In this document: positions 23,469-31,332 of the stretch, piece after piece
Position numbering within the stretch: position 1 is the first letter of the stretch
Layout of the letters: each line of letters opens with the position of its first letter
Virus record (IMG/VR): IMGVR_UViG_3300006947_000007
Location: 1-64,000 of that record
DNA: 64,000 nucleotides
Direction: 5' to 3' (one strand)
From: a virus
Made by a program: the position numbers and the translations under genes
Notes under the pieces: model-generated
Seen by the model: only the letters and a program-made list of their open reading frames with translations
What the model was told of the DNA's origin: nothing
Database searches by the model: none

Positions 23469-23788
23469 TATGCTATAACTCCATAATAAAAATTTAATAA
23501 GCCAACAACTATGAGAGTCACTAGCACCGCATTTAGAAAAATAAGAGCACGGTCATGCCATAGCATACCTACCCACAACCAACCAACAGTTCCAATTAAA
23601 CCAAACCATAAATCAATGTGAGGTATAGTTCCTACACTCCTGGCCGATGTTGCTATTAATATAAACATTACTGACACCCACTTAACATACCATGACAAGT
23701 CGCCCTTGGGCGTTATCTTCTTAAATACCCTAGTTGAATCTAGGGCTTTAATTTTATCATTAAGTTTTTGTCTTTTTTCAGATGCCAT
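23468..23788 (-). CDS. membrane protein
   Basis: 106 aa with about three hydrophobic segments (34-49, 58-74 and 82-103) after a charged, helical N-terminus (K-R-Q-K-L-N-D-K-I-K-A). No known domain. Its ATG lies inside the end of the 38-aa gene, in another frame, and its stop overlaps the next gene's start by 1 nt. Confidence 0.75.
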   Translation of the reverse strand: MASEKRQKLNDKIKALDSTRVFKKITPKGDLSWYVKWVSVMFILIATSARSVGTIPHIDLWFGLIGTVGWLWVGMLWHDRALIFLNAVLVTLIVVGLLNFYYGVIA

Positions 23789-23894
23789 AAAAGATCTTTC
23801 CTACTTCAAAAGTAATTACAACTGCTACTAGAAAGTATACAGTATTTTTCATTCGGTTCATTGAACGTTCTAACTTATCCATTCCTTTACTCAT
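23778..23894 (-). CDS. tiny membrane protein (38 aa)
   Basis: 38 aa: a charged start (M-S-K-G-M-D-K-L-E-R) followed by one membrane helix (Y-F-L-V-A-V-V-I-T-F). A GGAG ribosome site precedes the ATG, and the stop overlaps the next gene's start region by 11 nt. It is too short for most gene callers. Function unknown; several tiny membrane proteins are clustered here. Confidence 0.55.
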   Translation of the reverse strand: MSKGMDKLERSMNRMKNTVYFLVAVVITFEVGKIFYGI

Positions 23895-23909
23895 TTTTTT
23901 ATCTCCACA

Positions 23910-24308
23910 TTATTTAAATTGTTGACACAACATCAAATCATCTACTTGATATTCTGTTGATTTAATACAAGTATAAGCCAATAATATTGTTTCTGTCATT
24001 TCGTTATACTCTTCCTCGGTGTGTCCTACTGTCTCGATTATTGGCTCACAGCCCTGGTAACCACCACCGCATTTTCTATATACTTCAGCAACTACAAAAT
24101 CTAATGTTTTGTCTGCTTTGTTAAGTTCTTCTAACTTGTTAATAATAGGAATAGCACATTGTCCATTGCCGTAATTTTGTATAGACTTATGACAAATAGA
24201 CATCTCATCATATATTACTCTGCCTTCACTTTTAAGACTAAGTTCTATCGCATCTGTAGTACCACTAAGTGCTAATGTAAGTAGTGATAATAAAATAAGA
24301 TCTATCAT
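23910..24308 (-). CDS. secreted cysteine-rich protein
   Basis: 132 aa with a signal-peptide-like start (I-L-L-S-L-L-T-L-A-L-S-G-T-T-D-A). The mature part carries about six cysteines spaced to make disulfides (C-H-K-S; Q-C-A-I; K-C-G-G-G; G-C-E-P; T-C-I; C-Q-Q-F), so it is likely periplasmic. No family recognised. It overlaps the upstream 65-aa gene by 4 nt (ATGA). Confidence 0.75.
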   Translation of the reverse strand: MIDLILLSLLTLALSGTTDAIELSLKSEGRVIYDEMSICHKSIQNYGNGQCAIPIINKLEELNKADKTLDFVVAEVYRKCGGGYQGCEPIIETVGHTEEEYNEMTETILLAYTCIKSTEYQVDDLMLCQQFK

Positions 24309-24502
24309 ACAGTCTTAGGTTTAGGTGACTCGTATATAGTGAGGTTGTCTAGGCCTTGATCTATCTTAGCCTTATCCATTATAGCATCAAAGGCTTTCTG
24401 ATTCTGTAGTATTCTCAACTTTTTAAAGGCTTTCTGTGCCTCTGGTGTAGGCTTCTTCCAGCCTTTGTATTGTTCTTTAGCTCTTTCTTTTAATGACTTC
24501 AT
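24305..24502 (-). CDS. small basic hypothetical protein
   Basis: 65 aa, Lys/Ala/Gln rich and fully helical in appearance, no hydrophobic segment. Its stop overlaps the secreted protein's start (ATGA), and it begins directly after the 255-aa gene's stop, so it is in the same mRNA. No domain recognised. Confidence 0.7.
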   Translation of the reverse strand: MKSLKERAKEQYKGWKKPTPEAQKAFKKLRILQNQKAFDAIMDKAKIDQGLDNLTIYESPKPKTV

Positions 24503-25270
24503 TTAAGCCTCCTCGACTTTTTTAACATAATTTAAACTTGTTTCCCAAGCACCTTTATAAAACTTACTAAGACCAAGACGTTTCACCTTCGCTTTGATAT
24601 CAATAACATCATTAGTTTCACCTAATTCTTTACCGTTCCAAAAGTTAACAAGGAACTTGTTTTCGTATATACCTGTGTAAATAAATGATTCATAATTTTT
24701 AGAATAAAAAGCATTTATAAGTTTAACACTACCTTCTATCTTATCACCTATTGAACCAATGTATTCATTAGCACAATTTTCTAATACAGTATCCTCAATA
24801 ACTTCTTGTTTAGCATCTCTGTAATAAGCAGACGGAGTTGAACATAGTAAGCCTACTCCAAATGCCGGTACTTCTTCTTTGTCTAATGTTTGCCAAATGT
24901 TCTCAACATACTCGTTAAGTTGACCACCTAGTGCTTCAAATATTTTACCTTGAAAGTGTGATTTAATATCTTCTGCTAGGCATTTATCTTCCATAGTGAT
25001 TTCAATCTTACAGGCTTGTAAGAAATCATATCTTTGTGGGTGGTGAGCATAACTAGGAAGGTTGCCTGTTACTAAAAAATATACTAGAGATTTGTTACTT
25101 GCTTTTGTAACAATCCATTTAGTAGGCTGATGATCAGGTTTGTGGTATTTTGTTTGATCTTCTTTAACATACGACCCGTTGATATGTTGGGCGGCACAAG
25201 CCGCCTGTAATACCAAATCTGTATTGTACGTTTTTGTTTGTTTCATAGCATTAGCCTTATAGTACATCAT
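24503..25270 (-). CDS. hypothetical protein
   Basis: 255 aa, soluble, mixed alpha/beta. The start overlaps the lipoprotein stop as TAATG; an in-frame ATG at 25246 with an AAGG ribosome site is an alternative start. Features: an Ala/Cys-rich helix near 20-30, the phrase Y-K-G-A-W-E-T-S-L near the C-terminus, and no clear catalytic pattern. I recall similar proteins in marine T4-like phages but not a function. Likely expressed from the promoter at 25655-25683. Confidence 0.75.
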   Translation of the reverse strand: MMYYKANAMKQTKTYNTDLVLQAACAAQHINGSYVKEDQTKYHKPDHQPTKWIVTKASNKSLVYFLVTGNLPSYAHHPQRYDFLQACKIEITMEDKCLAEDIKSHFQGKIFEALGGQLNEYVENIWQTLDKEEVPAFGVGLLCSTPSAYYRDAKQEVIEDTVLENCANEYIGSIGDKIEGSVKLINAFYSKNYESFIYTGIYENKFLVNFWNGKELGETNDVIDIKAKVKRLGLSKFYKGAWETSLNYVKKVEEA

Positions 25271-25416
25271 TAAAAGTCGTCTTTATCAATAGGTTGAGCA
25301 GGCCTCTCTTGGCAAATACCCGTACTTGGTAGTTCAATATCGACTGGCATATAACTACAACATCCAGCTAAAAATCCTGTACATAAAATAAACATTAAAG
25401 TTATTAAATATTTCAT
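25270..25416 (-). CDS. small lipoprotein (48 aa)
   Basis: 48 aa from ATG 25416; the longer frame to 25515 covers the neighbouring gene and lacks a signal. Signal peptide M-K-Y-L-I-T-L-M-F-I-L-C with lipobox L-A-G-C, so the product is probably a lipid-anchored peptide of about 30 aa. The ATG follows the 67-aa gene's stop by 1 nt. Function unknown; small lipoproteins of this size in phages include superinfection-exclusion proteins (inference). Confidence 0.6.
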   Translation of the reverse strand: MKYLITLMFILCTGFLAGCCSYMPVDIELPSTGICQERPAQPIDKDDF

Positions 25417-25417
25417 G

Positions 25418-25621
25418 TTATTGTACCCATATATGGTTATATTTGGTTGGCATGTTTTCGCAATTATAAGCAGTATCACTAAATAGAATGCTTGGGAAGT
25501 TCTCCACTTCAACACAAACTCCGGTGCTGTGGGACATTAATACGTTTGGAATAGAGAACATATAGTCAGCACCTACAAAACCTAAACCAAATATAACTAA
25601 CCCTACTATAACTGTTTTCAT
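25418..25621 (-). CDS. small exported protein
   Basis: 67 aa with an N-terminal hydrophobic helix (V-I-V-G-L-V-I-F-G-L-G-F-V-G-A) acting as signal or anchor, then a short mature part with two cysteines (V-C-V-E; N-C-E-N) that could form a disulfide. First gene after the sigma70 promoter at 25655-25683, followed by the lipoprotein gene with a 1-nt gap. No family recognised. Confidence 0.65.
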   Translation of the reverse strand: MKTVIVGLVIFGLGFVGADYMFSIPNVLMSHSTGVCVEVENFPSILFSDTAYNCENMPTKYNHIWVQ

Positions 25622-25654
25622 ATCTTCTACTCTTTTTATTAACTTATACTATGT

Positions 25655-25683
25655 ATTATACACTAGTCTAGGCCAAAAGTCAA
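25655..25683 (-). promoter_or_regulatory. sigma70 promoter of the 25.6 kb small-protein operon
   Basis: Minus strand TTGACT (25678-25683), 17-nt spacer with GGCC and AGTG, TATAAT (25655-25660), followed by ACATAGTATAA. It shares most bases with the promoters at 43619 and 51604. A palindrome AAAAGACGTCTTTT lies just upstream. Confidence 0.87.
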
Positions 25684-25725
25684 CCGAAAAGACGTCTTTT
25701 TTTCATCTAATTTAAGGATTTGTGG

Positions 25726-26619
25726 TTATTTGAAGGCTTCGTCGAAGAATTCAGCCATTTTAGACATATATTTGGAATGTAAATGATGGTAATCATCATG
25801 ACAGTACTGCCGAAAGTGTCTCCTCATTACGGCTCCAGGTGGATTGTTTTTTGCTTCTTGACTCTTAAATTCAACAACCGATTTTTCATATTCCCATTGT
25901 ATCATATTGTTATTTTTTAACATATTTAGACTTGCTGGAATACGGAACGAACTCATTAACGCCGGCGACCAGGAGAACCAATATACTTGTTTACCTTTGG
26001 TTTTTCTTAAGAACGAGTCTATAAATTCACATTGTGCTACGACATCTGAGTGTTTAGATTTAAGGCCGCCATTAACATTTGTTAAGACTTGCTTATATCC
26101 TCGCCACTGTTCCTCTGTTAAACTATTAAATGACATACCGGTTTTTTCGGTCCAATATTGATTTAATTCTTCAATAGACATATTAGCATGAAATGAATCT
26201 ATTACCGGTGTCGCGTGTTCACGGTATTCTTCGTATAGGTTTTGGGGTAGACCATCTACCCATTCTTGAACTGGAAAGTAACGTTCATAGTGCTCATGGT
26301 AGTCTGAATTAACGTGTGCTGAAAGACGCTCTCCTTCAGGAATTTCTAGTACAAATACATCAGGATCATATCGATTTATTAATTCTAATATTCTTTTAAA
26401 GTAAGGTTCAATGCCTTGAGCAGGCTCACTACAATTGTAAATTTTATTATTAGGATGTCTTTGAGAAACTGCTTGAACTAGATTAGTTTCAAATGCAAAT
26501 CTAGGATTCGACTTTCTCTTTTCTCCGGGCCAACTATTAACATAAAGATTAGATTTAAATTCATCCTCACATTGGGACAAATAACTTGTTCCAATAAAGG
26601 CATATGATTTATCTATCAA
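25726..26619 (-). CDS. SGNH-hydrolase-like protein
   Basis: 297 aa. The start A-F-I-G-T-S-Y-L-S (7-15) is a GDSL/SGNH-type block I with a candidate nucleophile serine, and the end has D-D-Y-H-H-L-H-S, fitting block V D-x-x-H. It is paralogous to the protein at 44468-45361, which starts A-F-I-G-S-S-Y-M. SGNH enzymes remove acyl groups from sugars or lipids, or act as O-acetyl transferases. It is next to a 123-aa protein and a radical SAM gene, overlapping the 123-aa gene by 4 nt. The catalytic call is by motif position only. Confidence 0.7.
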   Translation of the reverse strand: MIDKSYAFIGTSYLSQCEDEFKSNLYVNSWPGEKRKSNPRFAFETNLVQAVSQRHPNNKIYNCSEPAQGIEPYFKRILELINRYDPDVFVLEIPEGERLSAHVNSDYHEHYERYFPVQEWVDGLPQNLYEEYREHATPVIDSFHANMSIEELNQYWTEKTGMSFNSLTEEQWRGYKQVLTNVNGGLKSKHSDVVAQCEFIDSFLRKTKGKQVYWFSWSPALMSSFRIPASLNMLKNNNMIQWEYEKSVVEFKSQEAKNNPPGAVMRRHFRQYCHDDYHHLHSKYMSKMAEFFDEAFK

Positions 26620-26987
26620 AACGGTACTTGAATATAATCATCTTCTTCTAAGTCGGGTGGTGTTAGAAGCTCTAATGTTATATGTTGCTCAACTGCTAAA
26701 GCATACTCGTCAGCTAGTTGTTTAAGATGTGGATGTTTTTCTTCCATTTCTACATTACGGTCCAAATCTGCTGGAATACCTAATGCCCTTTCTATTCGCT
26801 GTAGGCGATAATTAACTTGGTCTAGTTCAGTATTGTCTTCTGCTAAATCTGAAAGCCTGGCTTTAAGAAATGGTTCATTAGCAAAGTCTATTCCTGATTC
26901 GGAAGTCATATATTTAATTGAGTTGCTATCTTCATTGTAATAACTATCTATGTCTAGTATATACTGGCCGTGTTCATCTGGGTTCAT
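26616..26987 (-). CDS. hypothetical acidic protein
   Basis: 123 aa, acidic, with a predicted helical hairpin (L-D-Q-V-N-Y-R-L-Q-R-I-E-R-A-L-G; residues about 55-70). Overlaps both neighbours by 4 nt, lying between the radical SAM and SGNH genes, so it is part of that set. It may be a small partner or structural protein. No family recognised. Confidence 0.7.
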   Translation of the reverse strand: MNPDEHGQYILDIDSYYNEDSNSIKYMTSESGIDFANEPFLKARLSDLAEDNTELDQVNYRLQRIERALGIPADLDRNVEMEEKHPHLKQLADEYALAVEQHITLELLTPPDLEEDDYIQVPF

Positions 26988-28279
26988 TTTGTTTCTCCTA
27001 ATTCGATCCTTTCTTCTTTCTTAGATCTTAGTGATGTAGCAATTGATCCACAGTTATCAATACAAATATTAAGCCTAGGCTTATCGGGATCATCTGTTTT
27101 ATTATCCCAACTATCATGTAAATCCTTTTGAAAGAATTTATGATGTAAGATATCTTCTAATGTATGATGACTTGTATAGTTCCACTTCTCATCATACTTG
27201 TTAACATAGTAATTTTGGTATTCGTTATCAGGCTGTCCTTGTTCGTTTGCTGAATCCTTGTTCCAAGGTCTACCAAAGTATGCTGTCATATGGCAACAAA
27301 CATGGACTCGTCCGTCCCATTCAATTTGTAGCTTTCCTTCATTGCCCCACTGACACCAAATGCTACAATTATTAGCATAGTCGTCCATATCGTTGTTAAA
27401 CTCTTCGACAACAATTTTCTTTGCTTTTACTTCCATTTCTTTGTATGCTTCTGTAGTGTGACTGTGTTCGGCACCGTCGGACATGTCTTTCTTTTTTACC
27501 TTGCTAAAGCCATCAACTTCATAACTTGTTTCTTTGTCTTCCACAGTCATAACACCTGTTCTAATTGCTTCTTCTCTTAGTGTGTTAGAAATGTGTTCTG
27601 CCATTCTACTACGTCTAATATCAAACCTGGAGAATCCATATTCTTTTGCTAGTTTTTGAGCATCTTGTATCTGATGTTTGTTATGATCAAATTCTATAAA
27701 CTGCCATACTGCTACACCACCAGCATCCATAAACCACTTAGCTCTTTCTAATACTTTTTCGTAAGGTACACCCCTACGATACATTTGGTGTGTCTTATCG
27801 TCTGTGCCTTCTAAAGCAAATATAACTTCAGAGTTGTTAGGGTTATATCGTTCACTGGCAATCTTGCCTAGTTCAGTCCAAAATGCTTTATCTCTTACAC
27901 CACCGTTTGTGCTAATCCATAAGTCAGTACGTCGGTTACGACCGTTTGCTTCACGCTCTGCTTTTTGTGAATCACTAACGTCTGCTATATGGTGTAAGAT
28001 TTCAATCAAGTCTGGGTGCATTATACAGTCACCAAACGTGCCATTAAAGTCTAATGTTTTAAGACCTCCCATTACTGTAGGAGTAAACACATTTTTAACA
28101 GTTGACAACGGCATGTTACCCTTATGTCCTACTTGTATAGCAGGATTGATATCACCTTCTTTAAGTCCTAGTCGTGGAACATCTGACGATACACGCCTCA
28201 AGCATCCAGGACAGAAACTATTACAGTTGGCTGTAATATCTATTGTAATTCTTCTAAGTTTTTTAGGGTCTAAGAACAT
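26984..28279 (-). CDS. radical SAM protein with SPASM-like C-terminus
   Basis: 431 aa. Radical SAM motif C-N-S-F-C-P-G-C (Cys19, Cys23, Cys26) binds the [4Fe-4S]-SAM cluster. Further C-S-I-W-C, V-C-C-H and C-I-D-N-C cysteines in the C-terminal third suggest a SPASM or twitch auxiliary-cluster domain. The family makes a 5'-deoxyadenosyl radical; SPASM members often modify peptides. The sequence closely parallels the enzyme at 57537-58583 (C-P-G-C motif, G-D-x-x-M-x-P, S-T/D-T-N-G-G). Its start overlaps the stop of the upstream oxygenase gene (28279-28905) by 1 nt, as the 57.5 kb enzyme is also paired with an oxygenase. Substrate unknown. Confidence 0.88.
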   Translation of the reverse strand: MFLDPKKLRRITIDITANCNSFCPGCLRRVSSDVPRLGLKEGDINPAIQVGHKGNMPLSTVKNVFTPTVMGGLKTLDFNGTFGDCIMHPDLIEILHHIADVSDSQKAEREANGRNRRTDLWISTNGGVRDKAFWTELGKIASERYNPNNSEVIFALEGTDDKTHQMYRRGVPYEKVLERAKWFMDAGGVAVWQFIEFDHNKHQIQDAQKLAKEYGFSRFDIRRSRMAEHISNTLREEAIRTGVMTVEDKETSYEVDGFSKVKKKDMSDGAEHSHTTEAYKEMEVKAKKIVVEEFNNDMDDYANNCSIWCQWGNEGKLQIEWDGRVHVCCHMTAYFGRPWNKDSANEQGQPDNEYQNYYVNKYDEKWNYTSHHTLEDILHHKFFQKDLHDSWDNKTDDPDKPRLNICIDNCGSIATSLRSKKEERIELGETK

Positions 28280-28905
28280 TATATCATATTGCTGTGGTCT
28301 AATACATAACCCACAGAATCCTTATTAAGCAAAACGTTAAGTACAACCATAGTCATATTATCATAGCCACAGTTAAATAGCAAATGCTGTTTACATGTAT
28401 TTACAAAATACGTAGATCCGTAGTCCCAATGAAGAACTTTATCTTCTATCATCATGTAACTGTGTACTGGATTCATATTTTCTAATGGAATTAAAAGCCT
28501 AAATGAGTCTATATCTGTTCCGTAATTATCAATGTGTGCTGGAAAATATCCACCCGGTCGTAACTGTAATATATGGCATCTTATTAAGTGTTCTTTAATA
28601 GGATCTAATGTATCCTTAAATATGTCATAGACGGGTGTAGGTGTTTTAAAGTCACGTTCAGATAATGACGTGCCACACAAAGTGTTGTACTGTAGTAAGC
28701 TATCTAAGTCTGGTCCAGCACCTAGTTTGCCATCTAGATTTGTTATACTTAGACCCCACCTGTTGTTAACTGTACGTGGATTGTAGCGTGTATAATCATT
28801 TTCGTAGGGTAGTAGCTGTTCTAACGTATTATAAGGATTAATATCTTTATTAAGTTGAAACTGATCACCATATGCTGTTAAGGTGTTGTACAGTTGGAAG
28901 CTCAC
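28279..28905 (-). CDS. aspartyl/asparaginyl beta-hydroxylase-like 2OG oxygenase
   Basis: 208 aa. The segment L-R-P-G-G-Y-F-P-A-H-I-D contains the H-x-D iron-ligand pair, followed by F-R-L-L-I-P-L-E and a later H (C-K-Q-H-L-L-F-N), as in the Asp/Asn beta-hydroxylase family. Such enzymes use Fe(II), O2 and 2-oxoglutarate to hydroxylate protein side chains. It overlaps the clamp-loader gene by 4 nt and the radical SAM gene by 1 nt. The pairing with a radical SAM suggests a joint modification pathway (inference). Confidence 0.8.
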   Translation of the reverse strand: MSFQLYNTLTAYGDQFQLNKDINPYNTLEQLLPYENDYTRYNPRTVNNRWGLSITNLDGKLGAGPDLDSLLQYNTLCGTSLSERDFKTPTPVYDIFKDTLDPIKEHLIRCHILQLRPGGYFPAHIDNYGTDIDSFRLLIPLENMNPVHSYMMIEDKVLHWDYGSTYFVNTCKQHLLFNCGYDNMTMVVLNVLLNKDSVGYVLDHSNMI

Positions 28906-29828
28906 GTTGTGCTAATTTGTGCTAGTTCAACTAATGTTGCTGACAGATTGATCTCAGGATCACTTACCATACTATGGTTAACTAGTCCTTTTCTAATAAC
29001 GAGAATAGCTTCGTCTTCTCCCTCTGCTGTAGGACTCCATAACTCTAAGTTATCGTACATCCAACGAAATAAGTCTTCCATTTCGTCTGCTCGTACTTGA
29101 CTACACAACAACTGCCTTGCTTCTCTAATCTTACCAGACTTAATCATATCAACCATTTGTAGTCTATAATCTGCTGTGCTATTGTCTGCTTCTTGCGGAC
29201 TTTGTAATACACCGTCAACTGTATTCATTTGACATAAGTTTAAACATTTTCTTAGATCTGGATACGTTGCTTTTACATAACTGTCAAGCACATCTAGTTC
29301 CACTTCAACACCTTCTGTTACTAGTACTGTTGCTACTCTAGTTGTAAAGTCTGTTTGATCTAGTTTCTCTATATGAAAACCCTGGCACCTACTATGTAGT
29401 GCCGGAATAACCCTGTTAGGATAGTTACAGGTTAAAATAAATCTTGCTGTGCTGGCATACATTTCCATAACACCACGTAGGGCCGCTTGACCGTTTGGGC
29501 TAATGTAATCTGCTTCGTCTAGTAATACAACTTTAAAGTCACCAAATGGCATTGTTTGTACAAAGCCTGTGATCTTATCTCTAATTGTATCTACAGAGTT
29601 TTCTCGACTAGCATTAATCTCTAGGATGTCATATTGATCTACATCTAGTACATTTAATAATACCTTTGCCAATGTAGTCTTGCCAACGCCAGGAGCACCA
29701 CTAAACAATAAATGCGGTATTGTTTTTTCTGTTACCCAGCTTTGTACTTGTTTACGCTGTGCTTCATCTCTGAACACGTAATCTTCAATTACTGCTGGCC
29801 TATACTTTTCAGTCCAAAGTTCTCTCAT
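28902..29828 (-). CDS. 44: clamp loader ATPase (T4 gp44-like)
   Basis: 308 aa, close to T4 gp44 (319). The N-terminus W-T-E-K-Y-R-P is the RFC/gp44 signature, Walker A G-A-P-G-V-G-K-T at 44-51, Walker B V-V-L-L-D-E-A-D at 100-107, and an S-R-C arginine-finger motif in A-L-H-S-R-C. It loads the sliding clamp on DNA for replication and late transcription. The gp62 partner is not seen in the window. A 54-nt gap separates it from the co-chaperonin gene. Confidence 0.95.
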   Translation of the reverse strand: MRELWTEKYRPAVIEDYVFRDEAQRKQVQSWVTEKTIPHLLFSGAPGVGKTTLAKVLLNVLDVDQYDILEINASRENSVDTIRDKITGFVQTMPFGDFKVVLLDEADYISPNGQAALRGVMEMYASTARFILTCNYPNRVIPALHSRCQGFHIEKLDQTDFTTRVATVLVTEGVEVELDVLDSYVKATYPDLRKCLNLCQMNTVDGVLQSPQEADNSTADYRLQMVDMIKSGKIREARQLLCSQVRADEMEDLFRWMYDNLELWSPTAEGEDEAILVIRKGLVNHSMVSDPEINLSATLVELAQISTT

Positions 29829-29882
29829 TATTCTCCCCAGTTTACAAATAGTTTTAGATTTTTCTTTCCCATTATATTTCTG

Positions 29883-30314
29883 CTACTCTGACATCAACAT
29901 TGGATTTTTTGGAACAAAGGTTGAGATAGATCCTGCTACCTCTTCTGGCTCTTTGTCTGATACAGCGAGTATTTCTTTTGGGTCTACACGCCTCAACTTT
30001 ACAACTGCGCCAGTATCAGGATCTTCTACATCGATACCCCTACTCCAGCGACCGTGGCTGATGAGTATCCATTCGCCTATTTCGTAGTCATCTTTGTTGT
30101 CAGGACCTTTAGCAAATACTCGACCCCAACGTGGTTTAATTCCCTCGTCTTTGCCGTCGTCTGATTGAAGAATAATTCCACCTTTAGTAGTCCTTGCTTC
30201 GAAGTTCATCTCTTCGATAATAACATTATCTTTTATGGGTATAAGTTTACCCTTAATAGCATGATATTGGGTAACCTTACCACCCATCTTACCTGCATCA
30301 AAATTTGGTATCAT
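29883..30314 (-). CDS. GroES/gp31-like co-chaperonin
   Basis: 143 aa. The segment I-P-I-K-D-N-V-I-I-E-E (26-36) followed by T-T-K-G-G-I-I-L-Q-S and the mobile-loop region fits the GroES beta-barrel; the rest, G-R-V-F-A-K-G-P and E-I-G-E-W-I-L-I, matches the fold's later strands. T4 gp31 replaces host GroES to fold the capsid protein. It is longer than GroES (97 aa) but near phage gp31 (111). It overlaps the FkbM gene by 4 nt. Confidence 0.8.
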   Translation of the reverse strand: MIPNFDAGKMGGKVTQYHAIKGKLIPIKDNVIIEEMNFEARTTKGGIILQSDDGKDEGIKPRWGRVFAKGPDNKDDYEIGEWILISHGRWSRGIDVEDPDTGAVVKLRRVDPKEILAVSDKEPEEVAGSISTFVPKNPMLMSE

Positions 30315-31240
30315 ACTGCTTCTTCCTCCTCAAATAATTGTTCCTGAATAGCTTTTCGTTCTTTTTCAACACTACTAGGAACTGTTTTAGTTTCTTTAAT
30401 TGCTACTTGACTCGTATAAGAATCAGTTAATAAACTTTTATGTATAAAGAATCTTTCCATCTTCCGTGTATAATGATCCCATTTAGTTCCAACATCGGTG
30501 CCATCTGCTAATGTAATAACAAAGTCCCTTGCTAAGAACCAATCATAAATATCCTGGCAACTGTACCCAAACCGTTCAGGTTGTCCATGTACCATTTCTA
30601 GTTGAACAATAGGTTTTTGATTTACTATTGTTTGTTCAGCACCTAGTACTACTGGAAACTCGTACCCTTCTGTGTCAACTTTAATAATGTCAACGTCTTT
30701 AAAATCATACGAGTCTAGTGTGTTAACCTTAATAGTTACCTTCTCTGGCTCTATTGTTCTACGTCTTGCTTTGCCGCTTGGCAATGGAACATCAATATTT
30801 TCTATATGATTGTGACCAGCATTGTCTTTCTTAATTAGTATCTCAAATTGGCCTTTTGCGTCACCTAGGCCACGATTGTATGTACTAATATTGCCTGTAG
30901 TTTCTAACGATTCAGATTGATACCAGGATTTAATCATTTGGTCATCAGTCTGTGCTTGGGCTAATACAATATTTCTAAGTGCCATATTGTATGTTTGGGG
31001 AGTAGGCTCAAATCCGTGAACGTCTTTGGCCCATGTTGAATATTCTATACTGTTCATACCAATGTTCATACCTACATCTAATATAGTACGAGCATTTGGT
31101 TTTAACTCTCTTAGTCTTAATAAGTTTTGTTTTTGATACGGACCAGCATTTGCTATTCGTTGTTGATAAAAAACATCATCCTTATAGATCCAATATTGTC
31201 TCCCAATGGCGTTTGTTACTAGTTCTTCAATATAATTCAT
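30311..31240 (-). CDS. FkbM-family methyltransferase
   Basis: 309 aa from ATG 31240 (M-N-Y-I-E-E-L), chosen because a GAGGG ribosome site lies 7 nt upstream and the promoter -10 element at 31269 falls inside the longer frame. SAM-binding motif I is I-L-D-V-G-M-N-I-G-M-N; later motifs are H-G-F-E-P-T-P, and V-D-T-E-G-Y-E-F-P-V-V (family hallmark). These enzymes O-methylate hydroxyl groups, often on sugars. It may act on the phage or host glycan together with the glycosyltransferase. It overlaps the co-chaperonin gene by 4 nt. Confidence 0.87.
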   Translation of the reverse strand: MNYIEELVTNAIGRQYWIYKDDVFYQQRIANAGPYQKQNLLRLRELKPNARTILDVGMNIGMNSIEYSTWAKDVHGFEPTPQTYNMALRNIVLAQAQTDDQMIKSWYQSESLETTGNISTYNRGLGDAKGQFEILIKKDNAGHNHIENIDVPLPSGKARRRTIEPEKVTIKVNTLDSYDFKDVDIIKVDTEGYEFPVVLGAEQTIVNQKPIVQLEMVHGQPERFGYSCQDIYDWFLARDFVITLADGTDVGTKWDHYTRKMERFFIHKSLLTDSYTSQVAIKETKTVPSSVEKERKAIQEQLFEEEEAV

Positions 31241-31268
31241 TAACATACCCTCTTGTGTTATAACTTTT

Positions 31269-31297
31269 ATTATAACACTATTTGGTTTGATTGTCAA
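31269..31297 (-). promoter_or_regulatory. sigma70 promoter of the FkbM-groES-gp44-radical SAM operon
   Basis: Minus strand TTGACA (31292-31297), 17-nt spacer ending AGTGT, TATAAT (31269-31274). Transcription should start near 31262, so translation of the FkbM gene must start downstream, at 31240. Confidence 0.87.
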
Positions 31298-31332
31298 CCA
31301 TATTTTAGCTTGTTTTTAAGTTTCTGTTCGTT

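Noticed and set aside
25684-25725. Terminator at the AAAAGACGTCTTTT palindrome
   Set aside because: The palindrome has no loop or U-tract and sits at the -35 side of a promoter, so it is more likely an upstream promoter element or operator.
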